Below, one piece after another: positions 1-8,524 of a stretch of 64,000 bases of DNA; the stretch's first letter is position 1; every line of letters begins with the position of its first letter. The DNA comes from BOG-931 sp963781725 (lineage in GTDB: Bacteria > Pseudomonadota > Alphaproteobacteria > Rhizobiales > Xanthobacteraceae), in NCBI GenBank assembly GCA_963781725.1, contig CAWAGV010000001.1, positions 62,001-126,000 of the forward strand, read 5' to 3'. The translations under genes were made by a program, and so were the position numbers. The notes below the pieces were generated by a model. That model did not search any database. It worked only from the letters and a program-made list of their open reading frames with translations, and had not been told where the DNA came from.

Positions 1-60
1 CCGGCGCCGAGCAGGCGTGCCTGCACGGTTAAGGGTTGGGCACATGGCGTGATGCCTTGT

Positions 61-306
61 TTAGTCGGCGCCGCCTTGTTTGTGGATTTTTGCATAATCG
101 CTTCGGCATTGGGCGTAGGCAGACGATCCCGGCTGGTAACCAAAAGAACGGCACCTTGTGTCATCGATTGAGTCAAAGCCTTTCGCCGTTTCGGTCGCCA
201 TTTCCTTTTCTTCTTTTTTAGCGTCGACGTCGCTCATGCCGCTGCCGGCGCAGCCTGTGAGATAGGCCGCCAAAACAAGGATTAGCATCACCGAAAAGGC
301 TTTCAT
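61..306 (-). CDS. small lipoprotein, unknown function
   Basis: The product is about 81 residues, starting at ATG 306 (MKAFSVML). It has a hydrophobic signal segment ending in a lipobox, LTGC, so the mature protein should be lipid-modified and anchored to a membrane. The mature part is short and charged (KKEEKEMATE) and ends with a Cys-containing motif, DDTRCRSFGYQPGS...YAQCR, which I recall from small exported proteins of Rhizobiales. An in-frame GTG at 330 is an alternative start, but it would put eight polar residues before the signal peptide. The function is unknown. Confidence 0.7.
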   Translation of the reverse strand: MKAFSVMLILVLAAYLTGCAGSGMSDVDAKKEEKEMATETAKGFDSIDDTRCRSFGYQPGSSAYAQCRSDYAKIHKQGGAD

Positions 307-544
307 CACCTGTCTCAAGACCTGTCTCACGCATTTCTCGATATGCTGCCACTTTTGCTGGCGGCTAGCTACCTTTATGAAAACGGTTACGGGGTTCGCC
401 AGGACCGGGTCGATGGTATGTCAAAGCCGCTGCTGGCGGTGATCAATCGACTGCCAGGATGATCAGGCAGATCGACTTCCGGCAGCAAGTGATAAGTGCG
501 CGGCAAAAGTAGCACTGCCGCTCGCGTCGCCCACGCATTGACGC

Positions 545-1342
545 TCAGTTTTCGTGAACTTCGTGGATTGCGGCCGCGCCGCGGCGCCAGTAGCCCGCCG
601 CGCGCATCCATTTTGGATTGGCGCAGTGATTGGCGATGAGCAGGCGGCGCAGCTCCTTGGCGACCAGCGACTCGCCCGCGACCCAGGCGTAGTAATCGCC
701 GGCAGGCATTTTCAACGATGACAGTGCCTTCGTTAGTGTCTCGCTCTGGCCGGCTGCCGCGCCATGGCGGTGCGCCCAGGTCACCGCCGCGTCGGTCTTG
801 GTTTCGAATTTGATTTCGTCGGCGGGGCCATCTACTTCGCAGAGCACGATGACTTTCGTTCCGGCCGGCAGCTCGGCGAGCCGCCGCGCGATGGCCGGCA
901 ACCCGGTCTCGTCGCCGATCAGCAGATGCCAGTCATAAGTGGTCGGGATGATGAACGAACCGCGCGGGCCGCCGATGGATAAGGTCTGGCCCGGCTTCGC
1001 CTGCGCGGCCCAGCGCGTCGCCGGACCGGCGTCGTGAATGGCAAAATCGATGTCCAGCGTGTTGCCAGTACGATCATAGCGGCGCGGGGTGAAATCACGG
1101 CCGAGCGCATTGGGGACGCCTTCGGCGTTCGTCGTGCCGTCCCGGAAGAACAGCTTCACGTGATCGTCGAAGCCGAGGCTGGTGAAGCCTTCGAGATCGC
1201 CGGTCAGCGTGACGCGGACCATGTGCGCGGCAATTTTCTCGACCTGCTTGATCGTCAGCGTGCGCCGGCGCGCCTCGTGGCGCACGCGGCGCGGTGCGCG
1301 CGGATCGGCTTGCGGAGCGTCAGCGGTGGCGGGCATGGACAT
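545..1342 (-). CDS. siderophore-interacting protein (FAD/NADPH ferric-siderophore reductase family)
   Basis: The protein of about 265 residues fits the SIP/ViuB family. These cytoplasmic flavoproteins reduce Fe(III)-siderophores with NAD(P)H to release iron. The FAD-binding half contains DFTPRRYD and the phosphate-binding stretch GPRGSF. The C-terminal half has the family signature GDETGLPAIARRL and ends with GYWRRG. The ATG at 1342 is preceded by GGAG at good spacing; an upstream in-frame start exists but lacks a ribosome site. No siderophore receptor or transport genes lie beside it, so its iron role is inferred from the family. Confidence 0.85.
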   Translation of the reverse strand: MSMPATADAPQADPRAPRRVRHEARRRTLTIKQVEKIAAHMVRVTLTGDLEGFTSLGFDDHVKLFFRDGTTNAEGVPNALGRDFTPRRYDRTGNTLDIDFAIHDAGPATRWAAQAKPGQTLSIGGPRGSFIIPTTYDWHLLIGDETGLPAIARRLAELPAGTKVIVLCEVDGPADEIKFETKTDAAVTWAHRHGAAAGQSETLTKALSSLKMPAGDYYAWVAGESLVAKELRRLLIANHCANPKWMRAAGYWRRGAAAIHEVHEN

Positions 1343-1633
1343 CAGAAAAACTCCGACATTAGAAAGACTCCAGACAAATTCGCGAAGCCCGCAACACGGT
1401 TGCGCTTCCATCTGCCAATTTGCAAGCGCCGGTATTGCCAACCCTGAGCTGCAAAAGCCTCATCGCGGATCAACAAAGCAATTAATAAATGTGGCGCGCG
1501 CGCCTCATTTTTCGGCGTCCGACAACGGGGCCAAAGTTTGGCGCGGGCGTCCCGCCTGCGGCCACCTGTCATGCAAATGCAGACCGTGATGGCTGCTTGT
1601 TTGTTGGTATGAATTGCGTCCCTTTGGCTGCTT

Positions 1634-1670
1634 AACCCCGCCATAACCGAAACGGTTTGGCGGGGTTTTC
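1634..1670 (+). terminator. strong hairpin terminator with no obvious upstream gene
   Basis: The stem is built from CCCCGCC (1636-1642) and GGCGGGG (1659-1665). A nested inner stem, AACCG/CGGTT, surrounds an AAA loop, and TTTT follows on the plus strand. It lies 60 bases before the gene at 1732, and nothing longer than a few codons precedes it on the plus strand. It may end a small RNA or act as a 5' attenuator of the downstream gene. Confidence 0.6.
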
Positions 1671-1731
1671 GTTTGTTGCTGGAGGGCAAAGCAAAGAGTC
1701 GACCATCGAAACCAACTAGGAGTTATGCGTA

Positions 1732-2298
1732 ATGAAGCTGATAACGATTTCCGCCGCTGCACTCGCTACGACCGTCGTGTTTGCGCAATCCGCACAAGCG
1801 CGGGAACACCATCGCCACAATGGCCTGCATCGTGATGCATCTCGTCATTGGTCACGCGCGGCCTACTCCGGGCGAAGGCGAGAACTCGGGCAGGAATTTG
1901 GGCAACGGTTTGGGCAAGGGTTTGGGCAAGAATTCGGGCAAGAGTCCGGGCAAGGGTCCCGGCAAGGGTTCGCCGGCGGCACTTGGAACGGCACGCAAGC
2001 AGAAACATTGCGCGGCGGCCTTGGTCTTGGCGGCCGGCCCTCGGCATGGTGCGGCTGGGAGATGAGGCAACTCGTCGGCAGCGATCCGGGTCCGCAGTTC
2101 AACCTGGCGCGCAATTGGGCCCATTGGGGTCAGGCCGGACCCGCCGGCGTCGGCGCCGTCGTCGTCTGGTCGCATCATGTCGGCAAGATCGTCGGACAAC
2201 AGGACGGCAACTGGATCATCGAATCCGGTAACGACGGCCATGCGCTGCGGACACGGGCGCGTTCGATCGCCGGCGCCATTGCCATTCGCTGGGGATAA
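1732..2298 (+). CDS. secreted protein with Gly-Gln repeats and Cys/His C-terminal domain
   Basis: The product is 188 residues with a clear signal peptide ending AQSAQA (about residue 23). Residues 50-80 form a low-complexity Gly-Gln-Phe tract (GQEFGQ-type units), encoded by a 12-bp DNA repeat. The C-terminal 85 residues have SAWCGWEMR (Cys107), then WSHHVGKI (His148/149) and SGNDGH. This arrangement recalls small NlpC/P60- or CHAP-like papain-fold domains seen in Rhizobiales exported proteins, but the catalytic role is inference. The ATG is preceded by AGGAG. The gene is monocistronic, with a strong terminator 40 bases after the stop. Confidence 0.75.
   Translation: MKLITISAAALATTVVFAQSAQAREHHRHNGLHRDASRHWSRAAYSGRRRELGQEFGQRFGQGFGQEFGQESGQGSRQGFAGGTWNGTQAETLRGGLGLGGRPSAWCGWEMRQLVGSDPGPQFNLARNWAHWGQAGPAGVGAVVVWSHHVGKIVGQQDGNWIIESGNDGHALRTRARSIAGAIAIRWG
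1887..1970 (+). repeat. in-frame 12-bp tandem repeat inside the secreted-protein gene
   Basis: About seven degenerate copies of a 12-bp unit (TTTGGGCAAGGG and variants such as TTCGGGCAAGAA) encode the Gly-Gln-Phe/Ser tract. Because the unit is a multiple of three, copy-number change would keep the reading frame. Confidence 0.75.
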
Positions 2299-2338
2299 AA
2301 CGTGTCGTGATATCCTCATAAACGAGGATGCCTTTTTG

Positions 2339-2369
2339 GGGCCGTCCGGGATGCCGGGCGGCCCTTTTG
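2339..2369 (+). terminator. intrinsic terminator of the 1732 gene
   Basis: An 11-bp stem pairs GGGCCGTCCGG (2339-2349) with CCGGGCGGCCC (2354-2364). It has a GATG loop and is followed by TTTTGTTATTTT. Confidence 0.85.
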
Positions 2370-2471
2370 TTATTTTGGCTGGAGGAGGGGTGCGGATCGC
2401 CCGCCGACGCTATATTGAGTGCGGCGCGGGTCGCAGTTTGCGATCCAATTTATAAGCAGAGGGCTTTCCCC

Positions 2472-3800
2472 ATGGCTTCCGGACGTCAGTTGCGTCTCGG
2501 CGCGTTCATGCGCCCGGCGTCGATCCATACCGGCGCGTGGCGTTATCCCGGCGCGTGGCCGGATATGAATTTCAACTTCGCCCATATCAAGCAATCCATC
2601 CAGAAACTCGAGCAGGCCAAATTCGACGCCTTCTTCATGGCCGACCATATGGCCGTGCTCAACATGCCGATTGACGCGCTCAAGCGCAGCCACACTTCGA
2701 CGTCGTGGGAGCCGTTCACGCTGCTGTCGGCGCTGTCGCAGGCCACCGATCATATCGGCCTCGTTGCGACCGGCTCAACCACGTTCGATGCGCCGTATCA
2801 CATCGCCCGCCGCTTTGCCTCGCTCGATCACATCAGCAACGGCCGCGCCGGCTGGAACATCGTGACCACTTCCAATCCGGACGCGGCGCTGAACTTCGGG
2901 CTCGAGGAGCACATGGAGCACGGCGAGCGCTATAAACGCGCGCGCGAATTCTACGACGTGGTCACCGGCCTCTGGGACAGCTGGGCCGACGACGCCTGGG
3001 TCCGCAATGTGGAGGAGGGCGTATTTTTCGATCCGGCAAAAATGCACGTGCTCAACCACAAGGGAAAATACTTTTCCGTCCGCGGCCCGGTGAACATCGC
3101 GCGGCCGGTGCAGGGCTGGCCGGTCATCGTGCAGGCCGGCGCCTCGGAGTCGGGCCGCCAGCTTGCCGCGGAGACTGCGGAAGCGGTGTTCACCGCGCAG
3201 AGCGATCTGAAAGTCGGCCAGCAATTCTACGCCGACGTGAAGGGCCGCATGGAAAAGCTCGGCCGCAGCCGCGATCACATGAAAATTCTGCCGGCGTGCT
3301 TCGTCGTGGTCGGCGACACAATGGAGGAAGCGAAGGCAAAGCGGGCCAAGCTCGACAGCCTGGTCAATTATGCCAATGCGATCGGGTCGCTGTCGATCGC
3401 GCTCGGCCATGATGCATCGAAGTTCGACCCCGACGCGCCGCTGCCGGAAATTCCGGAAAGCAATGCTTCAAAAAGCGGACGGGAGCGCGCGATCAAGCTT
3501 GCCCGGAGCGAAAACCTCACGGTGCGGCAGCTCGCACAACGGCTCGGCGGCTATTCCGGCCTGGCAATGGTCGGCACGCCGCAGAGCATCGCCGACGAAA
3601 TGGAAGAGTGGCTGGAGACCGAAGGGTCGGACGGCTTCACCGTCATGTTCCCGTATTTGCCGGGGGGCCTCGAGGATTTCTGCAATCAGGTTGTTCCCGA
3701 GCTGCAACGGCGCGGACTGTTCCGCCGCGACTATGAAGGCAAGACGTTGCGCGACAATCTCGGCCTGCCACGGCCGACCAACCACTTCTTCCAGAACTGA
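2472..3800 (+). CDS. LLM-class flavin-dependent monooxygenase (NtaA/SnaA/DszA type)
   Basis: The 442-residue protein belongs to the NtaA/SnaA/DszA group of FMNH2-dependent monooxygenases, which attack aminopolycarboxylates, sulfur heterocycles or related xenobiotics. Family features include the N-terminal GAFMRPASIHTGAWRYPG, FFMADHMAV, ATGSTTFDAPYHIARRFASL and the GRAGWNIVTTSNPDAALNFG region. The ATG at 2472 has an AGAGGG ribosome site; the longer open frame upstream is untranslated leader. A partner flavin reductase is not adjacent. The substrate cannot be told from sequence. Confidence 0.9.
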   Translation: MASGRQLRLGAFMRPASIHTGAWRYPGAWPDMNFNFAHIKQSIQKLEQAKFDAFFMADHMAVLNMPIDALKRSHTSTSWEPFTLLSALSQATDHIGLVATGSTTFDAPYHIARRFASLDHISNGRAGWNIVTTSNPDAALNFGLEEHMEHGERYKRAREFYDVVTGLWDSWADDAWVRNVEEGVFFDPAKMHVLNHKGKYFSVRGPVNIARPVQGWPVIVQAGASESGRQLAAETAEAVFTAQSDLKVGQQFYADVKGRMEKLGRSRDHMKILPACFVVVGDTMEEAKAKRAKLDSLVNYANAIGSLSIALGHDASKFDPDAPLPEIPESNASKSGRERAIKLARSENLTVRQLAQRLGGYSGLAMVGTPQSIADEMEEWLETEGSDGFTVMFPYLPGGLEDFCNQVVPELQRRGLFRRDYEGKTLRDNLGLPRPTNHFFQN

Positions 3801-3805
3801 CGGAT

Positions 3806-4819
3806 TTACTGCACGGCGGCGAAGTCCGTCGCGTTCAGACGCGCGCGCTGCTCGTCGGTCAGTTTCTGCTCAAGACCGGCGAGCGCAACCTGGATGGACA
3901 CCAACGCCCGCCAGGTGGCGTCGAGCCGCGCCTCGGTCGCTTCCAGCCGTGCCAGCGGATCGGCCGGCAGGCTGACCGGGCAGTGGGCATCAATCTCGTT
4001 CGCAGCGTTGTGGAACGCCTGCTTGAGATTGGTCATGGCGTCACGCTGGGCGTCGGTCGGCTCGACGGATAGGGAAATCTGTTCGATGGAGCTGTCGACT
4101 TTGGTCGGCGCGGCGGCGCATTCGGAGGCCACGGCGTCGGGCCTGGCGGACGCCATCGTGGCCGGGGGCGGCGCCGAGAACCGGGTGCGCTGCGCATCGG
4201 TCAGGGTCTGCTCGAATTCCTGCAACGGCTGGCGGACGATATCGAGCGCCTGAGCGACCTTTTCGATTTGCCATTCCATCAGTTGCAGCCGCGCCGCCGG
4301 ATCTTGCGGAATATCGGTCGGGCAGGCTTTGGCGAGATAATCGGACGCAAAACCCAGCGCGCCGCCGAGCTTCTGCAGTTGCGGCATCTGCTGGGGCGTC
4401 GGCTTCACCTGATTGCGGATACGATCGGCAACGACCGGGCGGTTGCCAAGCTGCGGGCAGGAGGTTGCGGCCTGGTCCGACGCCGGTTTGGCGAACGCCG
4501 TCTGGAAGATCGCGTCGTAATTGAACGGCCACGAGGAAGACGGCGAGAAAATCTGGCCATAAAGCGGCGGCAGGGCGAGGACCGGATAAATCAGCGGCGA
4601 CACCAGTCCGCGCGCTTGAGCCGGACCGGTACTTGCCGTCGCGTCGTCACGCAGGTCGGTGGCGCCATGGCCGCGATGCCAATGCCGGTGGAACGAGGGA
4701 ATTCCGAAATAAACCGGACCGAGCCTTATTCCGAAGGCCTGGCTTTCGGTTGCGGAAAGCAGAGGGGCGGCGGGGGCGGCGATGGCGGCGATCGCCAGAA
4801 GCGCGCCGATCTTTCGCAT
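3806..4819 (-). CDS. LTXXQ-motif (Spy/CpxP-like) periplasmic protein
   Basis: The 337-residue product begins MRKIGALLAIAAIAAPAAP, a signal peptide. It contains several LTXXQ-type motifs (LTDAQRTRF, PTDAQRDAM, LTDEQRARLN, PTPQQMPQL) in a mostly helical protein with four conserved Cys-containing segments. Spy/CpxP proteins are periplasmic chaperones or stress sensors, but most alphaproteobacterial relatives are uncharacterised. It converges with the monooxygenase gene (5-base gap) and lies just downstream of the transporter gene on the same strand. Confidence 0.75.
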   Translation of the reverse strand: MRKIGALLAIAAIAAPAAPLLSATESQAFGIRLGPVYFGIPSFHRHWHRGHGATDLRDDATASTGPAQARGLVSPLIYPVLALPPLYGQIFSPSSSWPFNYDAIFQTAFAKPASDQAATSCPQLGNRPVVADRIRNQVKPTPQQMPQLQKLGGALGFASDYLAKACPTDIPQDPAARLQLMEWQIEKVAQALDIVRQPLQEFEQTLTDAQRTRFSAPPPATMASARPDAVASECAAAPTKVDSSIEQISLSVEPTDAQRDAMTNLKQAFHNAANEIDAHCPVSLPADPLARLEATEARLDATWRALVSIQVALAGLEQKLTDEQRARLNATDFAAVQ

Positions 4820-4884
4820 GATCCGGCACCGTTCGGTTCTGTGGGCCTCGGTCAACGCGTAGTCGACCGTGAAGTTCCATTGCC

Positions 4885-6162
4885 TTACGGCTGCCATGGA
4901 TCGCCCGGCTTTTTATCGCCGAGCCGCAGCAGCGGGACAAGGACAAAAGCCAGGGCTGTGCATGCCGCCGAGATCAAAACCAGCGGCGACAGGCTGTGGC
5001 CGAAAAGGTGCGTGTACAGGAATGAGCCGACATTGTCGGCAAGCGATGACGCCAGATTGCTGACCGACATCAGCACTGCGAAGGTGAAGCCTTCGGCGCG
5101 GGGCGGGCAGTAATCGGCGGCGAGCGTCAGCGACGCCACCGTCGCCAGCATGGCGGCGAAGCCTGAGCAAAAATAAATCACCGCAGCCGAAGCTTCATTG
5201 GAAAGCAGCAGGAAGCCCGCGGTCGCGAGCGTGCCGAACAGGATGCTCAGATTGAGCAGCTTCTTCAGCGTCAGCCGGTCGAACAGCCGATGGTAGAGCA
5301 ATGCGCCGACGACCCAGCCGGCCGAGGAGATCGAGCCCAGGATGCCGATATAGCTCTGCGAGAATTGCAGGCGGTCGGTCATGGTGAAGTAGAGCGGCGT
5401 GCTCAGGCCGGGACTGAAATTGTAGAGAAACAGAAAGACCGCGATCAGCCAGAGCTCGCGGCGCCTGAACGAGGCCTTCAGGCCCTTGAATGTGTCCTTC
5501 AGTCCTTTGAGATTGATTGCGGCTTTTTGCTCGCGGATGAGGAAGAGCCCGCCGCCGATCACGAGGAATGGCGCGACGGTGACAATCGCGGCGGCGCTGT
5601 GCAGCGCGCCGTCCGGCGGTAAGTGCTGAACAAGCTGCCCGCCGAGGATGGCGGCGGCCATGGCCGCGATGTTGAACCAGAGCCATTGCTGATTGACGAA
5701 GCTGCCGCTCTCGTGAAGGCGCTGGCCGTTTTCCACCAGCACCGCGCCGCACAGCGTGCTCGAGATCGCCATGGCGTAGGCGGTGACGGTCAGCGCGATG
5801 AAGAGGTCGCCGGGAGCCGACAGTCGCGTCGTCCACACGAAGCCGGCGATCGCCGCCGCATTGACCAGGATCAGGTAGCTTTTGCGCCGGTAGCCGAACA
5901 GCGGCAGGAAATCGGAAATCAATCCGTAGAGCGGCTTGATGATCCACGGCAGATTGAACAGCGAGATAAACGCCGTGATCTGGAGCGGCGTCCAGCCCTG
6001 CGCGGTTTTGAGATAGTAGTTCAACGGCTGGGCGATCAGTCCGCCGACCTGGCCGAGACCTTCGACGACGTAGACCAGGGCGAAGAACAGCAGCAGTTGC
6101 CGGGTCGCAGCCCTGTCACCGGCTTGTTGTTTTATGTCGGCAAACCGCGGTTGCTCGTGCAT
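4885..6162 (-). CDS. BT1/FBT-type major facilitator transporter
   Basis: The 425-residue polytopic membrane protein has about 12 hydrophobic segments. The block LPWIIKPLYGLISDFLPLFG followed by YRRKSYLIL is the hallmark of the BT1 (folate-biopterin transporter) family within the MFS. Bacterial members are uncharacterised, so pteridine or folate transport is only a family-level guess. The gene lies between the LTXXQ gene (65 bases downstream) and the TctA-like permease (55 bases upstream), all on the minus strand, so co-transcription is possible. Confidence 0.8.
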   Translation of the reverse strand: MHEQPRFADIKQQAGDRAATRQLLLFFALVYVVEGLGQVGGLIAQPLNYYLKTAQGWTPLQITAFISLFNLPWIIKPLYGLISDFLPLFGYRRKSYLILVNAAAIAGFVWTTRLSAPGDLFIALTVTAYAMAISSTLCGAVLVENGQRLHESGSFVNQQWLWFNIAAMAAAILGGQLVQHLPPDGALHSAAAIVTVAPFLVIGGGLFLIREQKAAINLKGLKDTFKGLKASFRRRELWLIAVFLFLYNFSPGLSTPLYFTMTDRLQFSQSYIGILGSISSAGWVVGALLYHRLFDRLTLKKLLNLSILFGTLATAGFLLLSNEASAAVIYFCSGFAAMLATVASLTLAADYCPPRAEGFTFAVLMSVSNLASSLADNVGSFLYTHLFGHSLSPLVLISAACTALAFVLVPLLRLGDKKPGDPWQP

Positions 6163-6217
6163 CGGATCGACGCCTGCGGCCGCTGCTGTTGCGACCGCTT
6201 GAAATGACAGGCCGGGC

Positions 6218-8278
6218 TTAGACGCTCGGGATCACGTGCAGGGCCGGAAACAGCATTCCGGCCAGCGTCGGCGGCCACGGGATCGCCAGGAGCTGATCGA
6301 ACACCACGTAGATCAGCAGCACGACGGCGCACGCCATCGGGATCGCGATCCTCCACGGTTCGCGGCCTTCAAGTCTCATGAAAGAGATAATGAAGATCGG
6401 CACCGTCGGGATCAGTCCGATGAGCGCCATGCATGCGGCAAAGCCCGCCATCCAGCCGAAGAACAGAAATCCGCGGGTGATGATGATCCCGGGCGGCAGG
6501 TGCGCGGTCTTCGACGCAATGTCCATATGGATTTTTTTCGGGCCTTCGCCGTCTGCTGCCGCCGTTACGCCGCCGTTGCGCTCATGCAAGCCGAATACAT
6601 CGTTGATCAGGCTCAGTGAGCAGAACAGGATCGCGCCGATGCCGACAATGGTTGGAATGATGCGGGCCGCAAACGACCATTGAAACGATACCGCCAGCAT
6701 CGCCACGAACAGGCACAACAGCCCGGCGGCGAACAGGTTGCCGAAGGCAAACTGCGGATGGCCCCACTGCAACACCATCTTCTTCAGTCCGCCGTGGCTC
6801 CGGACGTCCTGCAACAGCGGCCGCAGCAACGACAGTCCGGCCAAGACGAACATGACGACGACAACCGGCCGCAACATCCAGGAGATGCCATAACGCTCGA
6901 TCGAGATGAACATATAGCGCTCGATCACCTCGCCGAGGATGAAGCCGAGCACCAGCGGCGGGCGCGGCCAGCGGAAGTGCTTCATCGCCCAGCCGAGCAT
7001 GCCGAAGAACATCAGCGAGAAGACGTCGCCCCAGTTTCGCGATGCTTCGAACGCGCCGATATAGATCAGGCTCAGCACCCCCGGCATGAACAGCGTGTAG
7101 CGCAGCGTTGCGACCTTCGCGAGCTGGCCGGAGAACGCGAAGCAAAGACCCGAGCCGAGGATGTTGGCGATCGCGATGCTCCACACCATCGAATAGGTGA
7201 TGTCGAGATGCTTGGTCAGCATTTCCGGCCCGGGAACGAGGCCGTGAATGAGGAATGCGCCGAGCAGGATCGCCATGCCGGCGCTCGACGGCACGCCGAA
7301 CGCCACCGTCGGCACCAGCGCGCCGCCTTCGCGGGCATTGGTCGCGCTTTCGGCTGCAATCACACCGCGCACGTCGCCGGTGCCGAAGGTTTTCGCCGCG
7401 CCTTTCTCGGTGCGCAGCGCGTGGCCGTAAGAGATCCAGTCGATCACGGAAGCGCCGATGCCGGGAATGGCACCCATAGCCGCCCCGATCCACGAGCAGC
7501 GCAGGATCAGGAACCAGTTATCCAGGCAATCCCGAACGCCGAGCATCATCCCGGTCTTGGTGTCGAGCGTCATACCTTGCTGCACGACGGCGGTGCGCCC
7601 GATGGCGAGGTCGCACAGTTCCGGCAGCGCGAAGATGCCGAGCGTCAGCGGCACCAGCGGCAGGCCGTCCCATAAATAAAGAGAGTCCATGGTCCAGCGC
7701 AGCGTTCCTGATTGCGGATCGGTGCCGATCATCGACAGCATCATGCCGAAACATGCCGCGGTCAGCCCGCGCAGCGGCGCGTTGCCGGACAGCACCGCGA
7801 CCATGGAAATTCCGAACACCGCGACGCCGAGCAGTTCCGGCGAGCCGATATAGAGGATGATCGGCCGGAGAATGGGCAGCGCGACCGCCATCAGCGCCGC
7901 GCCGAACAGGCCGCCGATCAACGCCGCCATATAGGAGGCGCCGAGCGCCCGGCCGGCTTCGCCGCGCCGCGTCATCGGGTAGCCGTCAAGCGTGGTCGCG
8001 GCGGAGGCGGCGTGGCCCGGCGCGCCGAACAGAATCGCCGCGATCGGGTCGGCGGTGGTCGTCGTCGCGCCCAGCCCGAGCAGCAGCGCAAATGCCGTCG
8101 GCGGATCGAGATTATAGGTGAAGGGCAGGAGCAATGCGGTGCCGGCTATTCCGCCAATGCCAGGCAGGATGCCGAGCGAAAGGCCCATGCACACGCCGCC
8201 AAACAGATACAGCATCCGCATCGGGTCGAGAATGATCAGCAGGGCATGCGCTGCGGAATGCAGCATGTCCGTTTCCAT
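6218..8278 (-). CDS. tripartite tricarboxylate transporter permease, TctA with C-terminal TctB-like part
   Basis: The protein is about 686 residues. Residues 1 to about 490 match TctA, the large membrane subunit of TTT transporters, with the two Gly-Pro loops ILPGIGGIAGTALLLP and AIPGIGASVIDW. The remaining 190 residues add about four membrane segments, as in TctB, so the large and small subunits appear fused. ATG 8278 has GAGGAG at ideal spacing; ATG 8311 also has a purine-rich site. No TctC binding protein lies next to it. Confidence 0.88.
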   Translation of the reverse strand: METDMLHSAAHALLIILDPMRMLYLFGGVCMGLSLGILPGIGGIAGTALLLPFTYNLDPPTAFALLLGLGATTTTADPIAAILFGAPGHAASAATTLDGYPMTRRGEAGRALGASYMAALIGGLFGAALMAVALPILRPIILYIGSPELLGVAVFGISMVAVLSGNAPLRGLTAACFGMMLSMIGTDPQSGTLRWTMDSLYLWDGLPLVPLTLGIFALPELCDLAIGRTAVVQQGMTLDTKTGMMLGVRDCLDNWFLILRCSWIGAAMGAIPGIGASVIDWISYGHALRTEKGAAKTFGTGDVRGVIAAESATNAREGGALVPTVAFGVPSSAGMAILLGAFLIHGLVPGPEMLTKHLDITYSMVWSIAIANILGSGLCFAFSGQLAKVATLRYTLFMPGVLSLIYIGAFEASRNWGDVFSLMFFGMLGWAMKHFRWPRPPLVLGFILGEVIERYMFISIERYGISWMLRPVVVVMFVLAGLSLLRPLLQDVRSHGGLKKMVLQWGHPQFAFGNLFAAGLLCLFVAMLAVSFQWSFAARIIPTIVGIGAILFCSLSLINDVFGLHERNGGVTAAADGEGPKKIHMDIASKTAHLPPGIIITRGFLFFGWMAGFAACMALIGLIPTVPIFIISFMRLEGREPWRIAIPMACAVVLLIYVVFDQLLAIPWPPTLAGMLFPALHVIPSV

Positions 8279-8313
8279 CGGCGCTCCTCTGTCGTGGCCC
8301 GATTCAAACATTT

Positions 8314-8331
8314 GCCTCCCTCTCGGGAGGC
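8314..8331. promoter_or_regulatory. inverted repeat over the leader of the TctA-like gene
   Basis: GCCTCCC (8314-8320) pairs with GGGAGGC (8325-8331) around a TCTC loop. On the minus strand it contains the purine-rich site of the upstream alternative start and lies 36 bases before the preferred start. It could be a leader hairpin. Confidence 0.4.
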
Positions 8332-8448
8332 GCCCCAGTGTCGAACCACTCGTTCGGACCGGATGTTAGTGGAGTATTGGTGCCACGGCCAGCACGCAGG
8401 GATCGATAATGCCGGTGGTTTTGCCGCAGGCGCTGCGGCCGTTGCGAC

Positions 8449-8466
8449 GGCCACCTGACAGTGGCC
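8449..8466. promoter_or_regulatory. perfect palindrome in the divergent tctA/cupin intergenic region
   Basis: GGCCAC-CTGACA-GTGGCC is an 18-bp dyad between two divergent starts (8278 minus, 8525 plus). This is a typical operator layout. No regulator gene is adjacent, so its function is inference. Confidence 0.4.
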
Positions 8467-8524
8467 GATAGACGGATTAAGATCGCAAAAAACACGAGGC
8501 ACGCCCCGAAGCAAGGAGCCAGGG

